From Ochotona curzoniae (lineage: Eukaryota > Chordata > Mammalia > Lagomorpha > Ochotonidae), in the NCBI RefSeq assembly GCF_017591425.1, contig NW_024464918.1, forward strand, positions 6,942,001 to 7,006,000: 64,000 bases of DNA, read 5' to 3'. The stretch's first letter is position 1, and every line of letters starts with the position of its first letter. Below, one piece after another: positions 12,986 through 26,460 of this stretch. The notes beneath the pieces are model-generated. The model had not been told where the DNA came from. It worked only from the letters and a program-made list of their open reading frames with translations, and ran no database searches. The translations under genes and the position numbers were made by a program.

Positions 12986-13194
12986 TTTTTAAGAGAAGAT
13001 CATCACTCAGGGCTCTCAAGCAGGGGAGTGTGTTCACAGGAAGGAGTGGTTTACTTCGGGTGTGGAAATGAAGCTGGCCGAGCAAGACAGTTAGGGTCAA
13101 TTCCACAGCGACTGCCGTGTCCAACAATGAGAGGGAGCAGCAGCACCTGCCAGTGAGGATTGTCTTGGAGGTGTTGTAAAGCACACGTCCTTAT

Positions 13195-13350
13195 TATTTC
13201 ACTGAGCCCTGCCAAGGACCATTTGAAGTGTGTATTGTGTATGTTACGTGTTGGCTGAAAACGCTGAAGCTCGGAGAAGTTCATTAACTTGCTCAGGGTC
13301 ATGAGCATTGTGAGTGGTCGATGCAGGGCTTGAACCCAGGCCCGCCCACC
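13195..13350 (-). repeat. MIR fragment
   Basis: 'agttcattaacttgctcagg' and 'gatgcagggcttgaacccag' match the reversed MIR. Confidence 0.7.
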
Positions 13351-14154
13351 TTTCAGTCTGTGCACTTTGCTCCCTTGCAGCCAGGCATGCATCTTCAGGG
13401 AGAAAGCAGCCTTGCAGCCTTAGTCAGCCAGCCCTCTGCATTCACACACTGAATCAATTCTGGATGGAAAATATTTGGAAAAAAATGTGCTTCAGTGTTG
13501 GCCATGCACAGACATTTTCTTGTCATTATTCCCTAAACAAAACAGTATAGCTACTATTCACACGGTGTTTACAGGATAGTAGATATTACAGGTCCTCTAG
13601 AGAGAACTTAAACACAATGTGCGCGGTATTTTATGTAAAGAGCTTGAGTATCCCAGATTTAGGTATTTATGGTGTGGGTGGTAAGGTAAAGACCTGGCTC
13701 CAACCATCCATGAATACCAACTGTGCTCCTTACTTTGGTTCCTTGCTTCCCAAGTCATCTGATTTTATCTTCATTTCCCACGTAGATTCCCTTTCTGGGG
13801 AGAGAATGCAGGGCCTCGTCCCTGTGGATTAATGAATTGCCATCTGGGGTAAAGGTGTGAATCTGGTAAAGGGAAGGAAGCCAAGGGGAGCTTGACTCTC
13901 TCCACAGTCATAAACAAAAGTGAGTTTTTAAAAGGCTAAGAATCCGATGCTTTGTCCCAAGAGGCCTGCCAACACGCTGCCCAGGAGTGTGGGGGTCCCC
14001 CGTCGAGGGAGAGGTGACCTTTATGTCTGCTCTGTCACTTGTGCCTATTGAGTCTTTGTGTGAAAGGGCGGATGGGGATACAAGGGGCTCTAAAGGAAAC
14101 ATTTCAGTCTCACAGCAAACTCTCAGTGAGTGTCTATGCTGCCAGTCTCTGTGC

Positions 14155-14645
14155 TGGGCCCATGAGCTTGTTCTGTCATCCAGTCATTCCTTGGGCACTG
14201 TTTATGCATCAGATACATCCTGGCATAGGTGCACGGTGACCAACAAAAGAGATGGAAGTCTAGCTTTCCATGGTCTTACATTCTACCAAGATATACTCAG
14301 TTATCACAATGAAAGCTAATATAGTAACTCAGAGGGAGTCAGTTGCCATAGCAAAGAAAGAGGGGATGGCAACATTGGGTGTTACTTGTGGGGATGGCTG
14401 TTTTAGATGAAGTGGCCAGAGGAACCCTAGGTGGTAGAAGGACATTTGAGCAAAGAATCTAAAGGTGGGGAAGAGGTGAGTCATGCCAGTGTGTGAGACA
14501 TGGTGGTCTGGGCAAAGGAAGCTGCAGGCACCAAGGCTCCAACCCACAAGAGGCTTGGGGTATAGGAAGGACCAATAGAAGGCATGGAACAGGTGAGGAC
14601 AGGCAGGGCCTTGCTACTGTAAAGATACTAGTTTTATTCTGAATG
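14155..14645 (-). repeat. LINE-2 fragment, part 1 of a split copy
   Basis: 'ggtcttacattctaccaaga', 'gaaggacatttgagcaaaga', 'cagggccttgctactgtaaa' and 'ctagttttattctgaatgca' follow the reversed L2 3' region. It is interrupted at about 14645 by two SINEs and resumes at 15294. Confidence 0.6.
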
Positions 14646-14649
14646 CAAA

Positions 14650-14925
14650 GAACGAGGCATGTGCTCTAATGGTTAAGATGCCCAAGTCTCACACTGGAGT
14701 TCCTATGCTTGCTCTTCAATTCTGGCTTCTGATTCCAACTTTCTACAAGTGCAACCCTGGGAGGCAGTACATGGTGGCTCGAATGACTGGGCTACTGCCA
14801 TCTATGTGGGAGATGTGGATTGGGTTCCTGGCTCCTGGCTTCAGTGAGCACTGCAGAGTAAGTCAGCAGATGGAATCAACCTCAACCTCACCCTCCTCCC
14901 TGCAAACAAACAGACAAGCAAAATG
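14650..14925 (+). repeat. CSINE, diverged, inserted in an L2
   Basis: Direct copy: 'catgtgctctaatggttaag' head, 'ggttcctggctcctggcttc' middle, 'gtcagcagatggaatcaacc' and CT-rich end. Old L2 sequence flanks both sides of this copy and the next one. Confidence 0.75.
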
Positions 14926-14984
14926 GCAAAAGGAAGAACCCTGGGGGTTTTTGAACTAAGGAATGGCTTAGTTTGACATGATCT

Positions 14985-15292
14985 TTAAAAACAATTTTAC
15001 ATTTATCTAAATGATAGTTTGCATAAGAAACACAGAGTTTCCATTTGCTGGTTTATTCCTCAAATACCAGCTATGGTCAGGACTAAAGCCTGAACCCAGG
15101 CCAGGTCTCCCATATGGCTGGTAGGAACCCAGCCTTTTGGATCATACCTGCCGTGTCTGAGTGTCTGCATTTGCAGGAAGCTTGGGTCGGGAGTCAGAAT
15201 TAGGAATCAAATTTAGGCACCTTTATGATTGATTTATTTGAAACAGGCATTCTAACAGATGGGACATGGGCAGGTTAACTACTAAACTAAAT
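14985..15292 (-). repeat. CSINE, diverged, reverse, in the same L2
   Basis: Reverse copy: 'tccatttgctggtttattcc', 'aggccaggtctcccatatgg' and 'aactactaaactaaatc' at the reversed head. It lies tail to tail with the copy at 14650-14925, about 60 bp apart. Confidence 0.7.
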
Positions 15293-15293
15293 C

Positions 15294-15470
15294 TTGACAT
15301 GTAATTTTAAAGGATCCCTTTGGGTGGAGGAGACACCGGGATAGGGCAGACTGTGAGAAGCTGCCCAGGAGGAGGTCAGAAGGATCATTGCAGTAGGCCA
15401 TGGGTGTGGTCTGGGCTGGGTGTAGTTGTGTTTCCTGCCAGCATTTGCTGTGGCATGGCTAATTCTAGAT
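15294..15470 (-). repeat. LINE-2 fragment, part 2 of a split copy
   Basis: 'gacatgtaattttaaaggat' and 'aggatcattgcagtaggcca' continue the reversed L2 order ('...gcagtagtccagg') from the piece ending at 14645. Confidence 0.6.
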
Positions 15471-15703
15471 GAGTTTAGGTATCCTGACACATATCTCTAG
15501 AAGGAAAGCCTTTGAGACCCCAAAGCAGGTAACACACCTTGCCCATACAACACGACTAGAGTGGACACTGCCTATTCTTCCCTGCTTGGCTGTGTCATGA
15601 CTCTACACTCTTCCACAGGTTGCTTTCTATATTAAGAACATACATAGCAAGGAAGGGAAGGGTGGCATGGGAAAGCCAGTTGCATGAAGACACATACATG
15701 GGT

Positions 15704-15992
15704 GGGCCTGGCATAATAGCCTAGTGGTTAAAGTTGTTGCCTTGCATGCACCGCGATCCCTAATGGGCACTGGTTCTAATCCCCGGCGGCCCCACTTCCT
15801 ATCCAGTTCCCTGCTTGTAACCTTGGAAAGCAGTTGGTGTGGGAGACCTGGAAGAAGTTCCTGGCTCCTGGCTTTGGACAGGCCCAGCTACAGCCGCTGT
15901 GGCCGCTTGAGGAGTAAATCAGAGGATGGAAGATCTTCCTCTCTGCCTCTCTTCCTCTCTGTATATCTGACTTTCCAATATAAATAAATACA
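15704..15992 (+). repeat. CSINE, full length, well preserved
   Basis: Direct copy: 'gggcctggcataatagccta' head with tRNA-like A box, 'ggcactggttctaatccccg' B box, 'agttcctggctcctggcttt', 'gaggagtaaatcagaggatg' and tail 'ccaatataaataaata'. ACATGGG occurs just outside both ends and may be part of a target-site duplication. Confidence 0.95.
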
Positions 15993-18487
15993 CATGGGCA
16001 AGATGGAGAGAGAACCAAGGAGCCCCAGCAGTTCTGTGTGAAGGGTCATGCATGGAAAGGTTTCAGCAGAGAAACCCGTTCTTTAACCCAGTGAATTCAC
16101 ATCACAAGGCTGAAGTGGTTGGACCAACCTGATCTGCTGCTTGGTAACACCCAAAGCGGTTGTTACTCCTGGACTTTGTGTCCTGTTTATACCCACAGTC
16201 CATCCTGGCCCATGTGAATTGTGGCATGAAGCACTTCAGAAATGCTCATTCTCTCTCTTTCTATCCAACCACCCAGAATACATAGGTATTTATATTTATT
16301 AGTCTGCCAATCCTTCTTTATCAATCCTTGCAAGTCCTCACAAAACGCTGTGCCTGTGCATAGGAATGCATGCTTGATCTTGTTTTATGACATTTTTCTT
16401 ACCTTGCACAGAAAGTACAATAAAAACAGTCCCATCTTGCCTTTGCTCAACACCCTTCCTCTGGCTGCCCTGGCGTCTCCTATGCCTACCCTCTGTCATG
16501 AACCCAGAGTCATCTATTATTCACTCTTCCCACCCAGGTGACCCAGGGAACTCTGAATCATCTTGAACTTACCCTGCTCCCTGCAACTATTTGCATGCAT
16601 CATTCTTGCCTGTTTCTCAGCTTGGTTTCTAGCTGATCAAGGACTTGGAGAGGGGCAGGTGTGAGGTTGCTGGTCACTACAGGGTCTTTTTTTTTTTTCT
16701 GGAAATCGCAATAGTTTTAATCAGCAGGCATACTGCTGTGTGCACGGGAGGAGGAGGAACAAGGTGGTGGTGGTTTCCTGAGAGAATACAGAGTGGCAGG
16801 CAGAATGCCTCCAATCTGCTCCCATGCTATTGTTAGGCGCTCTTCCTTCATTTTGCATAATGAGGGTGCCCTTAGGAAGGTGAGAGCTTTCTCTGTGAAA
16901 CCCTCTCATCTACAGAGCAACAAAATTCCCTCTTTTCCAATACGGTTTCAACATGCAAAGCGGCAGTCTGTTTCTGCTAAGTCACATTCTAGCTAAATGG
17001 ATAATTGAACGGTGCACAGGAGCTGCAACTCAGCTGCTAACCTGCAGAGTTTCCACACAGCCACACTCTGAAATTGCAGCGCAGCAATCCCCAGGAGGCA
17101 GAAAAGCATGACTGATTTTACCAATAAAGCCACAAAAATCGATAATCCTTGTAGATGGAGCGCTCGCATCTCTAACTATCTCTGAGTTTCACCTTTCTTT
17201 GCTATTCCTCTGGAACCAGCCTCCGTCTTTACCTGGGCATGTATTCTTAATTCCAGGCCATCAGGATGCAGCCTGACTTCTATTCCGGTTCTGCTGAACG
17301 TACCTTTTAGAGAGGCCCCGCAATGCGTCTTGATTTAGTGGTGCTTGGGTTTTATGTGGCTCTGGGAAATGTTGCTTAGCTTTTCTGAGCTCCAATAAGT
17401 TCTGATGTATGGCTGTGCATGTCTGCATGATTTATGGCCCACGCCAGAACTTGGAGCTTTCGGAGGTCACCCTGTGTGTACTGAATATTACAGCACAGAT
17501 CCAAAAATACCCTCGGATGAGAATCCTGGCTGAACACAAATACAACGACACTGCTTGCTCTAGTTGACATTGTCTGAGACTCGGTACTTCTAGGGAAAGC
17601 CACCTGCCCCAAACAGACATTCCCAAGATAAAAGATGAATCATTTTCGTTTTTCGGTTGTATATCTTATTAAGCATCAAGGGTCCCAAGGTAAATAATCA
17701 AACTGGGAAAACTAGGAGGCTACAGGGTTTGTTTCTGACACAACTTTCAAGTTCAGGGTAGCCAGGCCATGGTGTGAAGCAAATTAAACATCCATGCAAA
17801 ATATGCTACCGTGTGCAATGCTGTGGTTTAGAATTTAAATGCACCAAAGTCAAGAGATTCGAAATGATGGCTCCCACAGCAACTATAACTCAGCTCTCTG
17901 GTGAATATAAAATTAACTTTATTGCAAAACATGCTGTTCAATTTACGCCTTAATCTAGTCATGGCAGAGTTACAGTTGCTGTGAGAACGCTAAGTCTGAA
18001 TTGTTTTGAATAATTAATTTAATGAAAAGTTAGTGGAAATGTGAACTCTGATAGAAAGTCAACCTACATTTAAGGAAGTTGGCCAATTACATCCATGCAG
18101 AGTAGCTATGAATCAGTCTTGGGATCTGAGAGTCTTCATCTTTGGCCTGACCTTTGGCTAGCTAGGGGACTGTCTTCCATGTTGGAAGTCCAACTCCTGC
18201 AGGTGATGAGGGTGTGACCACCAAAGCACGGTGGCTCCCTGGTGCTCATATTTCATTACTGGGTTGCCAGGAAGCCCTCTGTGGCATCTACCTGGGGCCA
18301 AAGCAGGTGAACGGACCACAGCAATGATTAAGCTTGGTCTCCGGCAAGTAGACCTACATTTAGAGCTCACCCACTTGTTTCTTTAGCCATTCACGCACTG
18401 CTTAACCTCTCAGAGCTGAGGTTCTCCCCTCCAAAGTGATGCAGCTAATGGGATCTCCCTCCCACAACTGACAGGAAGACTAGGGTG

Positions 18488-18513
18488 GAGGGGGGGGTGG
18501 GGAAAGGGAGGGA

Positions 18514-18563
<50 letters not shown>

Positions 18564-18581
18564 CAGACAGACAGACACAGA
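18488..18581 (+). repeat. G-rich, GA and GACA compound repeat
   Basis: A G-rich start leads into about 40 bp of GA, then GACA units. On the minus strand it gives an artificial LSLSLS open frame that is not a gene. Confidence 0.9.
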
Positions 18582-21500
18582 CTGTGCTTAGCTTTGGCAC
18601 TAGCAACGTCCATGAGGCATGCTCAACAACTGTTAACTAGAGCGATTTGTAAAGGGAGTTCACCAAGTCGGTAAATTTAAAACATGGGCAAAACAATGAT
18701 TTGGTTTGTCTTGTTATTTCCATTCAAACCAATTTGGTGTAGCACCAAGCCCGCATGCAGAGGAGAGATAAAGGCAGCAGCAGAGAGCAAGAAGTTTCGT
18801 AAGCAATATTGTGCCTTCCCTAAGCTCGCTGGAGGCCTCGCCTATTTAAGTTCTACTAAGAAATCAATCTATTATCTCTTCTGCCAGGTTAAAGTTTCCA
18901 GCTTTTTTTTTTCATCCAAAAAGTGTTTTTAGATTTTCTTTCTTTCCTAGGGAGCAACTTTTTTAGACCTTTCTCCTCCCAAATACTGTTTCTGCCATAG
19001 AGTTTTAAGGTCATAGATACACTGTGAAGCTGCTGATGTCTTGCATATGTATATGTTTTATATATAAAAAAAGTAAGGTGATTTTATTCTGCCACCACCT
19101 ACAACCTATTTGTTAACCTGTGAGAGGTGGTGTCACATTAGTTGTGAATGTATGTACTAAATTCTAGGCAAAATTTAAAAAGCAAACAAACAAACAAATC
19201 TGTGAAAATGCCCAAAGCAGCAAATCCTGGCTCAGGCTTGAACGCTGCAAAATTCCTCTTGCGTTTACATCTTTAAATTCTTCTCTAGACCTGTAACCAA
19301 TGGGCTGTTTGGTAAGAATTATTATTGTCTGACCTTATAATTTATTATGATTTAGCTAAGAAGCACAGTGTTCTTGAAGGAAATTCACAGTGGCCTCTTA
19401 CTACTATTCACTCCTCGGCTCCTTTGGGGACAATATGGTTTTTAAATGATGGGGGTGGAGGGTTGAAGAGAAGCCTCACACCCAGAAAATCTTAAGCTAG
19501 CTGGCACTAGCTTAAGACTGAGCACCTGCTGTACTGCAGCAAAAGATGGGATGCACTTAGGGTCTTTCTGAGCAGTTTGGCGCTGGGTGCCAGGGTTGCT
19601 CAAACTGAAGGAATCAGCCATGCCCCAGATTCCCATTCTTGAGAGGTATGATCAAGGTTTTAGGATAAAGGGATAAAGCCACAGCCAAACAATTGAACAG
19701 GGAACCCCCAAGCAATAGGCACCTCTAGCCTGAGTCTGCTCCAGGCTGGTTTTTACTACTTTCTCGTTCCTTTCACTACCTGATTCTTGCTGGTTTCAGG
19801 ACCTCTGCCTAGTTCCCCTCAACCTCCTGGCTTGCAACTTTCCACCTCGCTGTAATCGGTATCAGTAACATCTTCAATGTTTAACTGACTCCTAAAAGCC
19901 AGGATTTTATAACACTGAGATCACAGGTTTTTACTGCTCAGAAAATATTTTAAAGTTGTATCACTTAGCTTAACCTGCTTGTATTGGTTATGCAGCAGAA
20001 ATTTAAATGGCAAGGTGAAGCCAGGACAGTGAAAACTACTGGACAGTTGTCATTTCCAGAGAGCTGTCAGGCCAGTCAGGAATGTAGCAGGGCTGCAAGC
20101 TCCCTTCAGCTACTTTTGAAGCCTGAGTAGGGCTCAGTGGAACCAGCAGTGACCGAGCTGCCCCAGTGGCCAGCACCTCCACCTGCATGGGCCTCCACGG
20201 TTTGGCTTCAGGAGACAATTTAACTGGAAGGCTGGTTCACCAGGTGGCCTTGAATTGGCGTTCTCTCTTTGGGTTGCCTGTAAACTGTGCAGGCTTTCTC
20301 TTTGGGATACATGAGGTTTGGACGCTTTGGGGATGTGTGAGGCTTCTCTGATTTGACTGAACTTCCCCTGAGACTGCTCAGACAGACATGTCCCCAGTAC
20401 AGTAGCTCCTTAACTCCCTAGGTCTTAACAGGTGGAAAAATACGATACTCACTGATCTATCACAGCCTTGAGAAGCCTGAAGAAGGAAGTTATAGAGATG
20501 CCTCAGCTGACCTCTGAGAGCTTGGTGTAGTTCTCTTTTGCATGATCCAGTCAAACCCAAGGGGATTTCTCTCAAGGTAGCAAAAACTTCCATTTCTTTG
20601 CATACTCAGGTGTATATAGGTATATGAGGAAATCACACTTCTTTCATCTTTCATACCTCTTAAATATTCAATATGGATTATGATCTACTGGAAAGAGCTA
20701 GACCACGGTGTTGGATTCTGCATGCTCATTCAATCCCTGGTTCCAACCAGATCAAGAAGGTACTCCCCACACTGTCCTGTGGGTCCCTTCTAAGTTTCCA
20801 TCCCTGGAAAAGGCAGTTTCCTTTAATTATAAAGAAGAGCGTGCTGATATGTAGGATTAGATGGGAAACTGGTGGGTATGTCAGCTCTTGTAGTTCCAGT
20901 GCCAATAAGCATAATTATCTCCCAACACATGCACTTACAACGGCCAGGTGTTTGTCTGCTTTCACATCTCCCTGGGAAGGTTGTTCATGGCATGCCTGCA
21001 TGCAAAGAATGTGAATGATTATCACAGAATATCATGCTGGGAACTATTCCCAGGAACCAGTGGCCTGATCTGAGACAATTTGGAAGGAGGAGGAAATCTA
21101 GGAAATTCAGGAGCCTTGTGCTGTGCTGTTGTGGGAACAAGATCAACAGTTCCATTGCTGGGTTCCATTGCTGGACTAGGCTCTTGCCTCAGGGTCATGT
21201 CTGAAAAGGCCAAGGAATTTTCCTCTGGAGAGCATGACAAAGAGTGCATATGCCCATGAAAGCAGTGGGGAAGGCATCGGGCACAGGGACTGTGGGGCAA
21301 AGCCCTCAAACCCAGTCACTGAGGGAAAATGATGAATGTGGAAGAGCCCCATCACTACTGGTCGGTTCCACTTCTCAGGTGTTCTATCCAAGACCACTCA
21401 GAGAAGATCCTTGCTTCTGACCTCCACTGCACTGCTCCGGCCTAATCGCTATTTTACATGGCCACTCCCGTTAATCCATTGTAGCTGGAGAGAGGGCATG

Positions 21501-21772
21501 GATGCCAGCTCTGAAAGGAAAAATTTCACAGGTGCATTTCTATCAGTCGAAGGAAGACAAAGGGACATAAGGGCCTGAGGCAGCGAGGATTCTTAGGCAC
21601 TATTATCAAACTACAGCACTCGGAAACCTGATAATACTCATTTGGAGTCTCTAGGTCTTGAACACTTGTGGAAATATCTAGTATGACATTAGACCGATGA
21701 CCAATGCACAGACATGTTGTAATGGGTGCAGATGTACCATGCTTGGCCTGTCAAGAAGTTGGATGGGTACAA

Positions 21773-21800
21773 ACACACACACACATGCACGCACACACAG
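21773..21800 (+). repeat. Short interrupted CA repeat
   Basis: CA units with a few TGC/GC interruptions. Confidence 0.75.
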
Positions 21801-23849
21801 ATGTGTACACACTCACTTGCACAACAGGAATTAGTCCCTGGCTTGGCTTGCTTGGATTAATTTAAGGACTTAGCTGTTAATTGGAGCAGATGGAAGGAAG
21901 ACAAGAAACCAAAAAGGCCCTCGGAGAAGACAGTGATGGGAGACCCTGCCTATGTAATATTTACCAATCATGCAGACCATGGGTTTATGCCAATGAGTCA
22001 GTCTCGCTGCTTTGTGCAAAAATTCCTTCTGTCATTGCTCACTGTGTATTGGGGTAATTGCTACCTGTCTGCTTCACAGATTTTCTGTGAGGTTGATTGA
22101 GGCAACACAAAGTCTTTTGAGCTCCTTGGAGAAAATAATCATGTAAGTGCAAAGTTATCACCATTGTACTATGGCAATGACACTCCCACCAGCTTAAACC
22201 AGTCACCAAGGAGACTTGGGGCATCCAATAAAAGAAGCCAAAGCTGTCCCAGTCTCAGTCCAGGCAAATGATGTTTTGTACTTTAACACTAATCTTTCCC
22301 TGGAGGTTAAGTGTCGCCTGCAGGTGAGTGGTCCCTTGGGGCCCCCTCCCCTCCAGTCTTGCTTGAATGGCCTGTGGGACATTATAAAAATAAATTAGAG
22401 GTTGCTTCCCCAACAGTTGAAACTTGGGAAAGTACACACAACAATTCTGATTTCTGGCCTCTGCTGAAAACCTGGACATTTTGGAAAACCCGGGCTTGCA
22501 GTTTTGCATTGCCAGTTCAGCTGGGGCAGGTGTGCTCTCCATAGACAGGGGTGGGCTTTCCAGTTTGACGCCACTCTCTGTTGTCTCACTCCGCTTAGTT
22601 TTGCCTCATCTGCAGAGATGTAATTGAGCTTGCCATCCTTTCTATGGGTGCTGGCCTCTTCCCCTCCCTGGGTCATGATAGATCCTAATTCAGAATACTC
22701 TCATGACCTAAATCTAGGCTAATTCTCCTGATGGAAGGGAGGCCTTCCCAGCTACCTCTGGCCAGGGGGAAACGAAAAGAGAATTTGCTTTCTCCTTCTG
22801 CTGTCCCCTCCTCCCCATTGTCAGTAATGCTACTTAACAGCTCCAAGTTTTCTTACTTAGAGGTGTCCAAGCAGTAATCCAACTAAATTAGATTATCAGC
22901 ATCTGAAGATTTTCATAATAAAAATATAGATATAGCTGAGAGAGGATGAGATTTAATTAATGAGTGGTATTTAACAGAACAAGTTGTGCCATATAGAGAG
23001 GATTAAAAGATACAAAAGGATAGGAGGGAAAATCAAATTTTAATGAGTTTCCATCTTCATTTGATTTAGCTGAATTTCCTCTGTTGTAGAAAATATTTAA
23101 CACTTATGAAGGAGTCATTTGTGTGCATTCACAGTTTGATACCTGAAGACTTTCTTTGATGCAATTACATCGTGTTACAAACGAATTTAAACTACTCTTT
23201 AATGGTAAAGTCCTTCTACTCTTACATTGATCTCTTTCGGAAGCTTTGAGCAAGCCGCAATGCTGGGAAATAACCTAAAATTATTCCCAGAAACACCCAG
23301 AAGGATGTCTTAGGGTGAAGAAACAGCCCCATCTCATGTGGGCACAAACACAGCAGAGGTCTGATGTTTTCCAAATTGGCCCCCATGATGTTCACACAGA
23401 AGGGGTGTGAATGTCCCATCTAGGGTGGCGCTGGCCCACAACAGACACTCCATAAATGTTTCACAAATGGCTTAGTTATTCTGGCTCAGTGGGAGCTAGG
23501 CAGAGAGGAGTATGGATCCCAGACACGGTGTGGATGATCATATATGACTATTGATGATGTCCACAACATCCATGTTCCTGTAAGTCACAGGAAGAGGCTA
23601 ACTGGGCCGTGTCTGTGTCTCTTTGCCTCCCTGGCCAGTTGCCCCATTAAACACCTTCTGGAGCAGCACAATAGGAGAGAGGCCACAGATACCTGTGTTA
23701 ACAGAAGGATAAGTGACCATGACTGGCCTCTTCATTACGCATGGCTATATTCTATCCCAACCTCTTGCTGAACTGTTTACTCTGTGAATACATGTTTGGG
23801 AAACTGGTAAAGGTAGGAAGGTTTGGTGTTAATGATTTTTTAAGCCATT

Positions 23850-24036
23850 GCTTATTGTATATCAAGCATTGTGTTAGGTGCTTCACGTAAACACAGTCCT
23901 GACAGTAGTGCATAAGTATTATTATTTACAGTTTACAGATGGGAGAATTTGAGTCTTATTGAAACTGCAGAACTGGCCGAAGGTTACTCAAGGTGCAATA
24001 GATGGAGGTTGGATTTGGAGCCTGGTCTGTTTGATT
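23850..24036 (-). repeat. MIR
   Basis: 'tgtgttaggtgcttcacgta', 'attatttacagtttacagat' and 'ggttggatttggagcctggt' follow the reversed MIR over nearly its full length. Confidence 0.75.
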
Positions 24037-26441
24037 GTAAATCTCCTGCATTTTTTTATTATTAATATTGTTGTTGTCATATGCTCCTTCATATTACCAC
24101 AATCTGAATGAACACACATGACAATAGCAAAGCACTTTTAAAGAGTGTTACTCATTCGCTGTAAGGGCAAAGATCACCTTATGTCTACATAATGGGGGAG
24201 ACATGGAGAGGGCTTTGAAGTGTATTTTGCACTTCCAACTGTTTAATTTTGGGAAGACTATTTTCTAGCCTGTGCCTCTGTCTGATGTGATAACATTTTC
24301 CATGCTAGGCTCCTTGAGAGCAAGTCTGTAAGTGAATGATAGAGACCTTTCTTGGCCCCACTAAATGGAAATAAAATAAAAAGTTAAATCAGTACATATT
24401 TAAAGTATGGTGAGAATCTGATAGTAACCTGCTTGAGGTCCCCAACTTGACTTGCCTACTTTCCCTGGAAAAATAGGGAAAAAACTACTTTGTACCTTCA
24501 GCTGCAATCTCCTCTCTTTTCCTAGTCATAGGAACTCTAATCTTGAGTGACATTCAGTTTTTCTGAGCTCATGTCCACGTAATGTAGAGAAACAGTCCCA
24601 TTGTCTGTTGTCAGGATACTCTCTGCAAAATCAGAATTGCCCTTAGAGTTTTGCCTCACTAGAGTATGGAGTGTCTTTCTGGATGCAGTCTCATTACTGC
24701 AAATTCACAGCTTACAAACTTTTTGGAGTAATATTGGACACTGAAGCTTCCTCCGTGTTCTTGAGGTGATCACTGTATAATCGTTGGGGCTCTTCCTCCT
24801 CTGGTATTGTTCTTAAACATCTACACAGGGCTGTCTGGCATTCCCTCTTGAAGTTAAAGCATAATTTCAAAAATAAAGAAGTGCAATTCACACTTATCAG
24901 AGCACCTCACTCTGCTTATAGCTTCCGACAGATGACCCTTCTGGCCCAAGCTCAAACCAACCCAACTACATTTGATCTGGGGATGCTGAGGCTAAACTGG
25001 AAATCAGGGTCCAGGATTCTTGATTCTTTTAATTCTTCCTGGGCAGCAATCACCTGAGGCTTTTCTGTCTCCAGAAGGTTACTTAACCCTCCCTCTCCTC
25101 TCTGGGGTCTGGCAGGGTCTTGCCTCTGTGGTGTGTAGTTTGCGTAGTGTGTTTCTGGATCTCACATCTGGTGAGAGGGAATGGCCTGAAGGGGCAGTGC
25201 CCGAAGCTGCTGGGACTCAGGAAGCTAGCGGATAGTAAGCAGTGCTTTCCATTACAACTGTGATGCAATTATTATGAAGCTGGGAGAGTCCAGGGACTCT
25301 TTACTTGTGGTTGAATTCGTTGAAAGGGAGTTAACCCCTCACCTCAATGAGGCATAAAGGAATTTTCTTTAAAAATCTACTCGTCTAAATGCTAGTCATC
25401 CTGAAGGAGTCAGAGACCGGCTGTAATAACACAGATTGTAGGCTTCCTCGCCTTCCTGGCCTGCAGGGAATGTGTCAGAGGGTGAGGAGCCCTGGGGAAC
25501 GTAAAGGACTTCGTGGAGCTCTACTCTACAGCCCAGGTATGGGATAAAACCTTGAGGCCAGAGAGAGGAGTTATTTTCTCAGAGGAACTCAGGACCAGCT
25601 GCTGAACTAAGGAGTGTGGTGCTTTTTCCTTCACTGTGATGACAGCAGGGCCACAGGAGAGTGGGCACCAAGGGGGCTGTCGGGCATGGGCTCTGGGAGC
25701 AGGGGAGGGGCTTTGGGTTCTGCAGGGCAGGCAGCAGGTTTTTATCAAAGCTTGAAGAATCTGAAAAGGTTAACTATGAGCTTACAGATCCTTGGAAACA
25801 TCCAGAAATCTTGGGGGGTGAGTAGGGAGTGAGCTTGAAGTTGGGACGAGCCAAGAAATCTGAATGGTGTCGTGAATGACACAGACTGGCTGGGCCTAGG
25901 GACACTTTCTCTAAGTCTATCCCTCTTTCATCTTGGCAACTTTTTGTGTCACCTGCCAATCTCATTCTCACTCTCATTTCTTTGTAAAGTATACAAATTG
26001 CTCAGCTAACCATTTCCCTCAACACCAGTTGGCCCAGGGCATGCAACCACAACTGATATGGAATGTGGGAATAGAAAGAAAGTGATGCTATGGTGGACCA
26101 TGGAATGAAGTGTTTGTGGTAAATCTTGTGGTGACAGCCAGTGAAAGGACTGCAGATACTTATAAGATCTTAACAATAATATTAACAATACACTGGCTGG
26201 TAGTGCTTAATTACTTCACAGCCGTTTCATACTATCAGTGAAGACCAAACAGACCCCCTCTTCCCTGATTACAATGAAAATATGTTTTTAAAAACACTTT
26301 ACTTAAAACTGGGGATTATTTTTTTTAATTAGAGGAAAGATTAACTAAGTGCATTTTCTCTTGTAATTTAATCCATTCTAATTATCTTAAGACTGTTTAC
26401 GATGAAGTACTTCAAATTTGCCTCATTGCAATTTTGTATAG

Positions 26442-26460
26442 CTTTTTTTTTTTTTTTTTT
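26442..26460 (+). repeat. Poly-T run
   Basis: About 18 consecutive T with no SINE attached that I recognise. It is poly-A on the transcribed sense strand. Confidence 0.85.

Noticed and set aside
15704..15790. tRNA-like A and B boxes
   Set aside because: They are the internal promoter of a tRNA-derived SINE. There is no cloverleaf or anticodon arm, so this is not a tRNA gene.
18410..18613. LSLSLSLS-type minus-strand open frame
   Set aside because: It is the translation of the GA microsatellite.
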